NCBI GenBank assembly: GCA_030065055.1
Contig: JASJDS010000052.1
Location: 1-39,145, forward strand
Direction of reading: 5' to 3'
DNA length: 39,145 nt
Source of the DNA: Calothrix sp. MO_192.B10
GTDB taxonomy: Bacteria > Cyanobacteriota > Cyanobacteriia > Cyanobacteriales > Nostocaceae
In this document: one piece after another, positions 35,271 through 39,145 of the stretch
How positions within the stretch are numbered: the stretch's first letter is position 1
Layout of the letters: each line of letters starts with the position of its first letter
Made by a program: the position numbers and the translations under genes
Notes under the pieces: model-generated
Databases searched by the model: none
What the model saw: the letters and a program-made list of their open reading frames with translations, nothing else
What the model was told of the DNA's origin: nothing

Positions 35271-35915
35271 TCACTCTTTCCCAGAAGGTAAGCGACTGGC
35301 AAAAATAGCTGCCTGGGTGCGATCGCGCAAATTCAGCCGACCTAGTATACTATTAACGTGGTTCTTGACGGTGCGTTCGGAAATATAAAGGGCTTTGGCA
35401 ATTTCCCGGTTGTTCAATCCTTGGGCAATTAATTGTAATACTTCCTTTTCCCTGGGGGTTAACTGCTCGAACTCAGGGGATGGTTCTGGCTCGGCAGTGG
35501 GAGGGGCTAGCATTACCTTTTCAAATAATCCTGGTCCCATTTGGGTATAGCCTTTATGAACTGCACGGATAGCTTCAGCTAGTTCTGCTGATGGGGTATC
35601 TTTGAGAAGGTATCCTTTAGCACCAAAGCGCATGGCTTGGGTAATATATTCATCGTCATCAAAAGTTGTCAGCACCAGCACTTTGATATTAGGGTTTTTC
35701 TGTCGTAGGGAACGAATTGCTGCAACCCCGTCCATGACTGGCATTCGCACATCCATTAAGACTACATCTGGTTGGAGAGCGATCGCTTTTTCCACGGCAA
35801 TTTGACCATTTTCTGCTTCTCCGACAATTTCGATATCAGGCTTGCTGCGTAATAAGCTACCAAGGCCTTCCCTAATAATGCTTTGATCGTCAACCAGTAA
35901 AACTCGGATTTTCAT
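35271..35915 (-). CDS. NarL/LuxR-family response regulator
   Basis: A 214-residue response regulator. Receiver domain (1-120) with Asp9-Asp10, phosphoacceptor Asp55 in VVLMDVRMP, Thr83 in LVLTTF and Lys105 in LLKDTP; then a linker and a LuxR-type helix-turn-helix (about 151-205, LTPREKEVLQLIAQGLNNREIAKALYISERTVKNHV). It is a DNA-binding transcription factor activated by phosphorylation from the kinase encoded just upstream, whose 3' end it overlaps by 26 nt. The start at 35915 (MKIRVLLVDDQ) is the normal receiver N-terminus; the longer frame to 35978 lies inside the kinase gene. The pair resembles LiaRS/DesKR-type envelope-sensing systems. Confidence 0.93.
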   Translation of the reverse strand: MKIRVLLVDDQSIIREGLGSLLRSKPDIEIVGEAENGQIAVEKAIALQPDVVLMDVRMPVMDGVAAIRSLRQKNPNIKVLVLTTFDDDEYITQAMRFGAKGYLLKDTPSAELAEAIRAVHKGYTQMGPGLFEKVMLAPPTAEPEPSPEFEQLTPREKEVLQLIAQGLNNREIAKALYISERTVKNHVNSILGRLNLRDRTQAAIFASRLPSGKE

Positions 35916-37224
35916 CTGCCGATAGTGGTATCTCAAACTGAATTTTACAACCTTTACCGGGTTGACTGGTAAGATCAAGATGGCCGCCCAATACTTCTAT
36001 TCTCTCCCGCATCCCTTGGAGTCCAAATCCTGTGGTATTTTCTTGGGGATTGAACCCTTGACCGTTATCTTTAATTGACACTAAAATACCTGTTGTCTTT
36101 TCCTTGAGAATAAGGCGGACTTTATCTGCATGACTGTGTTTTGAAATATTAGTCAATGCTTCTTGAATTACTCGGTAGATGGCTGTAGATATTTCCGTTG
36201 ATAGGGGATAACTTAAGTTAATTTCAGAATTAATTTGAATACCATTTGTTTTCTCACATTCCTGCACCAATTTGGTTAAAGCAACTGTGAGTGGTTGTCC
36301 CCCCAAAGGGTGATTGCGGAGAGTAGCAACGGACTGACGGACATTTTGTAAGGCTTCTTTACCCAATTGTCTCGCCTTTTGTAGATGTTGAGTAGCCTGT
36401 TCCACATCTTGATCATCTAATAGCATTGCCACATTTTCTAATTGAATGCTTTGGGCTGTGAGAGAATGACCCACAGAATCATGAATTTCCCTAGCAATGC
36501 GGTTTCTTTCCTGTAGGGTAGCTTGGTTTTCAATTAATAATGCATATTCACGTAAGCGACGATTAGCAAGGGATAGTTGTTGACGGCTTTGTTTCTCAGC
36601 CAGTAGAGTCCCTACCAACAACAGCACAAACATTAACACCAAAGCAAATAATAACGCCGAATTTAGCTTTAAATTAATTAAAAAAGGCTGTACCAGCTCA
36701 TCTGGCATTCTGCGTAATAGACGAGGTAATCTTCTACCTAAGGGGATGCCAAAAGGAGTCATGCCAATAAATGACATAAATAGCATCATTAGGAAAGAAC
36801 CATAGGCTGCGATCGCTACTAGTATGCGTCCTTTCCAAGGAAACATCAAGCAAGCACGGATTACCACCACCAGCAACAGGGAAGGAAATACCCTTTCTCC
36901 CCTTCCTCCCAAGAGTACAGCCAACCAACTCAAGCCAAATCCCAGGCTTGTATACATCACTTGGGCAAAGCGAGAACCAAAGGGCAATCGCAAACCCAAG
37001 GCAGCCAAAGCTGCAATAATGGGAATTACGATTGGGCGAAACCTGATTCCCAAACTTGGCAAAGTAATGGGTGTCAGGATGTCAGGGATATTGGGTGGAT
37101 TCTGTAAATGAAACCGATGAGGGAATAAGGGAGAAAACGCAGCTAATAAGCTAATTCCTAACAGAGTTAACTCTAAATAAAATAAAAGACGAAAAGGGTG
37201 TTTTTTCCAAATCAACCGTTGCAT
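35890..37224 (-). CDS. HisKA_3-type sensor histidine kinase
   Basis: A 444-residue membrane sensor kinase of the NarX/DesK class. Several hydrophobic segments occupy residues 10-35, 63-80, 92-106, 112-128, 133-155 and 188-208, with only short loops, so the sensor is probably intramembrane. A coiled linker leads to the dimerisation and phosphoacceptor helix RNRIAREIHDSVGHSLTAQSIQLE with His248, then the ATPase domain with N-box EALTNISKHSHADKV, the DNGQGF motif and GFGLQGMRERI. It should phosphorylate the regulator encoded next (overlap 26 nt). Divergent from it, 263 nt away, is a Spy/CpxP-like gene, an attractive target. The signal sensed is unknown. Confidence 0.93.
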   Translation of the reverse strand: MQRLIWKKHPFRLLFYLELTLLGISLLAAFSPLFPHRFHLQNPPNIPDILTPITLPSLGIRFRPIVIPIIAALAALGLRLPFGSRFAQVMYTSLGFGLSWLAVLLGGRGERVFPSLLLVVVIRACLMFPWKGRILVAIAAYGSFLMMLFMSFIGMTPFGIPLGRRLPRLLRRMPDELVQPFLINLKLNSALLFALVLMFVLLLVGTLLAEKQSRQQLSLANRRLREYALLIENQATLQERNRIAREIHDSVGHSLTAQSIQLENVAMLLDDQDVEQATQHLQKARQLGKEALQNVRQSVATLRNHPLGGQPLTVALTKLVQECEKTNGIQINSEINLSYPLSTEISTAIYRVIQEALTNISKHSHADKVRLILKEKTTGILVSIKDNGQGFNPQENTTGFGLQGMRERIEVLGGHLDLTSQPGKGCKIQFEIPLSADENPSFTG

Positions 37225-37487
37225 AACAACAGCAGCCAGTTGCTGTCAATATTTTTACTACTTTTAATATAAATCAAAGTAATCAATAGTTGAAAGTTGC
37301 CCAGGTACTACCTGCAAGACTCCATATAGGCCAAAAGTACTAGATGGTTATAGTACCTGAGATACCTGAGATTTGGGATTAGAGATTCATGTAATTATCA
37401 GGCAGATTTCTTAGGATGAAATTGTTCGCAAGGATAGCAAATTTTATTCAACACTTTACGAACTCAAACATATCCAGGAGAAATATT

Positions 37488-38015
37488 ATGAACTGGCGTA
37501 CCATTTCCGCATCCACCATATTAGCTGCATCCTTACTCGTACCCATGAGCAGCATTGCCGCTTCATTTAACCAAAGTCAAACTTCCAGTTCCTACAAAGT
37601 GCAAACCATTGCTCAAAACCCATCCAATGATGATATGCCCTTTAGGAAAAGAAAAAGATGGGGTAATAAACAGCAACGTTTGGAACGTATGCAACAAGCA
37701 TTGGGATTGGATGATAACCAAGTCAAGGAGATTCAGTCAATTCACAACCAAGCCAAAAAAGATACCCAAAGTTTACGGCAAGAAATGAAAGTAGCCAAGC
37801 AGGAAATGCGTCAACTCATGGGAAGTAATACCGCTACTGATGAAGAACTAAGGCAACAATACGACAAAATTCAAGGTATTCGTCAACAATTATCACTGAA
37901 GCGGTTTGAGAAAAAGCTCGCAGTGCGTAAGGTACTTACACCGGAACAACGGGCAAAAATGGCTGAGTTAAAACAACAGCGCCGTCAACGTTGGGGACGT
38001 AGAGGTGGTTTTTAG
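37488..38015 (+). CDS. Spy/CpxP-like periplasmic protein
   Basis: A 175-residue secreted helical protein. Signal peptide about 1-25 (MNWRTISASTILAASLLVPMSSIAA), an unstructured part, a basic stretch (FRKRKRWGNKQQR) and a helical hairpin region with LGLDDNQVKEIQSIHNQA (72-89) and LTPEQRAKMAELKQQRRQR (150-168), the LTxxQ-type repeats of Spy and CpxP chaperones. In enterobacteria such proteins protect against misfolded or metal-stressed envelope proteins and are induced by two-component systems. The start at 37488 has a good ribosome site (AGGAGA, 8 nt upstream); the longer frame from 37416 would break the signal peptide. It is divergent from the kinase gene, sharing a 263-nt control region, which supports a regulatory link. 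Confidence 0.82.
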   Translation: MNWRTISASTILAASLLVPMSSIAASFNQSQTSSSYKVQTIAQNPSNDDMPFRKRKRWGNKQQRLERMQQALGLDDNQVKEIQSIHNQAKKDTQSLRQEMKVAKQEMRQLMGSNTATDEELRQQYDKIQGIRQQLSLKRFEKKLAVRKVLTPEQRAKMAELKQQRRQRWGRRGGF

Positions 38016-38298
38016 AGCAACCGTTTCTAGCCCCATATGAACTCTATATAGCCTAAATTAGTCTAACTCTTGTGGGATGGGCATCCCTGCCCGTCCAAAT
38101 TATTTAGGGTATGCTGAATAAATGCATATTCTTGCACTTATTAATTTATGCCACAAGGGGGAGGAAGAGGGAAGGAGTGTAGACGCGATAGCGGCTTCGG
38201 TGTAGGGTAGGAGAGTGAGGGAGTGAGGGAGGGAAGGAATGGATAATTCAATTTAGTTATAATTGGAATACGAAATAAGCCGGATAGCGATATTAGCA

Positions 38299-38676
38299 AT
38301 GGCAGAATTAACGATTCAAATTCCTGATGAACTAGCTCAACGTTTGAAACCTCTGCAAAATCGCTTACCTGAATTATTGTGGCAATTGTTAGATATTGCC
38401 AATTTGCCAGTACATTCCCAGTCAAAAGTTACAACCGACACTACAGATATTCCCGCAGTTTATCAAGAAGTTCTTGATTTTTTAATTAAGCGTCCAACAC
38501 CAGAAGAAATTATTGCTTTTAAAGTTTCACCCCAAGCTCAAACGCGGTTGGGAGAGTTATTAGAAAAAAATCGTTCTGCAACACTTAGTTCAAGAGAATT
38601 AGCAGAGTTAGATGTTTACGAGCAATTAGAACATATGATGATTTTATTAAAAGCACGAGCTCTCAAACGCGATTAA
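38299..38676 (+). CDS. Small helical protein paired with HNH nuclease gene
   Basis: A 125-residue protein beginning MAELTIQIPDELAQRLKPLQNRLPELL. The N-terminus resembles a ribbon-helix-helix strand and helix, as in many cyanobacterial antitoxin-like proteins; the rest is helical and acidic-basic (EVLDFLIKRPTPEEIIAFKVSPQAQTRLGELLEKNR, then LSSRELAELDVYEQLEHMMILLKARAL). I know similar proteins only as hypotheticals that precede HNH or PIN nuclease genes. The start at 38299 fits that N-terminus better than 38263. The next gene follows 5 nt after the stop, so the two are cotranscribed. A role as partner or inhibitor of the nuclease is inference. Confidence 0.68.
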   Translation: MAELTIQIPDELAQRLKPLQNRLPELLWQLLDIANLPVHSQSKVTTDTTDIPAVYQEVLDFLIKRPTPEEIIAFKVSPQAQTRLGELLEKNRSATLSSRELAELDVYEQLEHMMILLKARALKRD

Positions 38677-38681
38677 TAAAC

Positions 38682-39017
38682 ATGACTTCTGATTATGTTT
38701 CTGCGGAACTGCGTAAATTTGTAATCAATAGAGCTTCAAAACGCTGTGAATACTGTCTTATTGATCAGGATTTTTCTATTTATACCTATGAAGTAGACCA
38801 TATTATTGCAGTAAAACATGGTGGTGAAACCACTGCAGATAATTTAGCACTTTCATGTTTATCTTGTAACCGCCATAAAGGTTCTGATTTTGCCACTATA
38901 GATCAAGTTACCAAAGAAATAGTCCCTTTATTTAATCCTCGTCGTCAAATTTGGGATGAACATTTTTATCTTCACAATGGGCGCATCGAAGGGAAAACTC
39001 AAATCGTTAAAAAGTAA
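38682..39017 (+). CDS. HNH endonuclease, shortened at the C-terminus
   Basis: A 111-residue HNH nuclease: CEYC zinc pair near residue 22, the YEVDHIIAVKHGG motif with catalytic His near 41, TADNLALSCLSCNRHKGSD with the second Cys pair and the final Asn/His of the HNH core. So the catalytic fold is complete. Relatives I know go on past GRIEGKTxIG into a RATVxLLxLNRP-type helix to about 160 residues; here the frame ends QIVKK and enters an AAAAAGTAAAAAG simple repeat. The loss removes the C-terminal helix only. It lies 5 nt after the small helical protein gene, as a two-gene unit. Confidence 0.8.
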   Translation: MTSDYVSAELRKFVINRASKRCEYCLIDQDFSIYTYEVDHIIAVKHGGETTADNLALSCLSCNRHKGSDFATIDQVTKEIVPLFNPRRQIWDEHFYLHNGRIEGKTQIVKK

Positions 39018-39145
39018 AAAGATAAAAGTAAAAAGTAAAAAGATAATCCCCATAAATAAATAAATTGAGGGGATAAGATTACGGACGTATTGTTTCTTGC
39101 ACTACCTGTATCGAAACAAATGTTTTTACTTCGTTCCATAAATAA
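39018..39145. other. Right-edge noncoding sequence with AAAAGTAAAAAG repeats
   Basis: Imperfect repeats of AAAAGTAAAAAGATAA follow the HNH stop, then 90 nt with no recognisable gene up to the window edge. Confidence 0.5.

Overview
The window looks like chromosome of a filamentous cyanobacterium. It carries acsF (chlorophyll), menD (phylloquinone), an SLH-OprB outer-membrane porin, a DUF4278 protein, many HIP1 octamers (GCGATCGC), tandem heptanucleotide repeats and a dense population of short palindromic repeats and MITE-like elements. No heterocyst or nitrogen-fixation gene is present, so order-level placement (Nostocales-like) is inference. I saw no tRNA, rRNA or CRISPR array.

Layout. 1-0.5 kb: a MazEF-type module with an apparently truncated toxin. 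0.8-4.6 kb: the SLH-porin and a trypsin-fold protein that has lost two of three catalytic residues. 5.2-9.2 kb: a CocE/NonD hydrolase, a YcxB-like membrane protein overlapping a small secreted protein, and a receiver-PAS-GGDEF diguanylate cyclase. 9.8-16.8 kb: mostly housekeeping genes (folB, menD, acsF) with a TnpB remnant, a DUF4278 protein, a predicted secreted beta-barrel and a Uma2-type nuclease, separated by repeats. 17.0-18.2 kb: an SPFH membrane protein followed 3 nt later by a 58-residue ribbon-helix-helix protein. 18.8-27.2 kb: one 2790-residue RTX protein (RTX, LamG, cadherin-like and FG-GAP modules plus an unrecognised C-terminal domain), bracketed by two copies of one MITE in opposite orientation. 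27.9-31.4 kb: a Cas4-like PD-(D/E)XK nuclease and recJ. 31.5-33.2 kb: three small minus-strand genes of unknown function, one coding for an Arg/Tyr-repeat secreted protein. 33.6-38.0 kb: a gamma-glutamyltransferase, then an overlapping NarL-type regulator/kinase pair divergent from a Spy/CpxP-like periplasmic protein. 38.3-39.0 kb: a small protein paired with a shortened HNH nuclease.

How genes may work together. The clearest functional groups are the antitoxin/toxin pair at the left edge, the SPFH-RHH pair with a possible operator, the kinase-regulator pair beside a periplasmic stress chaperone, and the small-protein/HNH pair at the right edge. Most other genes look like single transcription units. 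I found no complete novel defence or mobile system. The best candidates for new biology are the SPFH-RHH pair, the pseudoprotease, the RTX giant's C-terminal domain, the Arg/Tyr-repeat protein, and repeat elements that have entered coding sequences.
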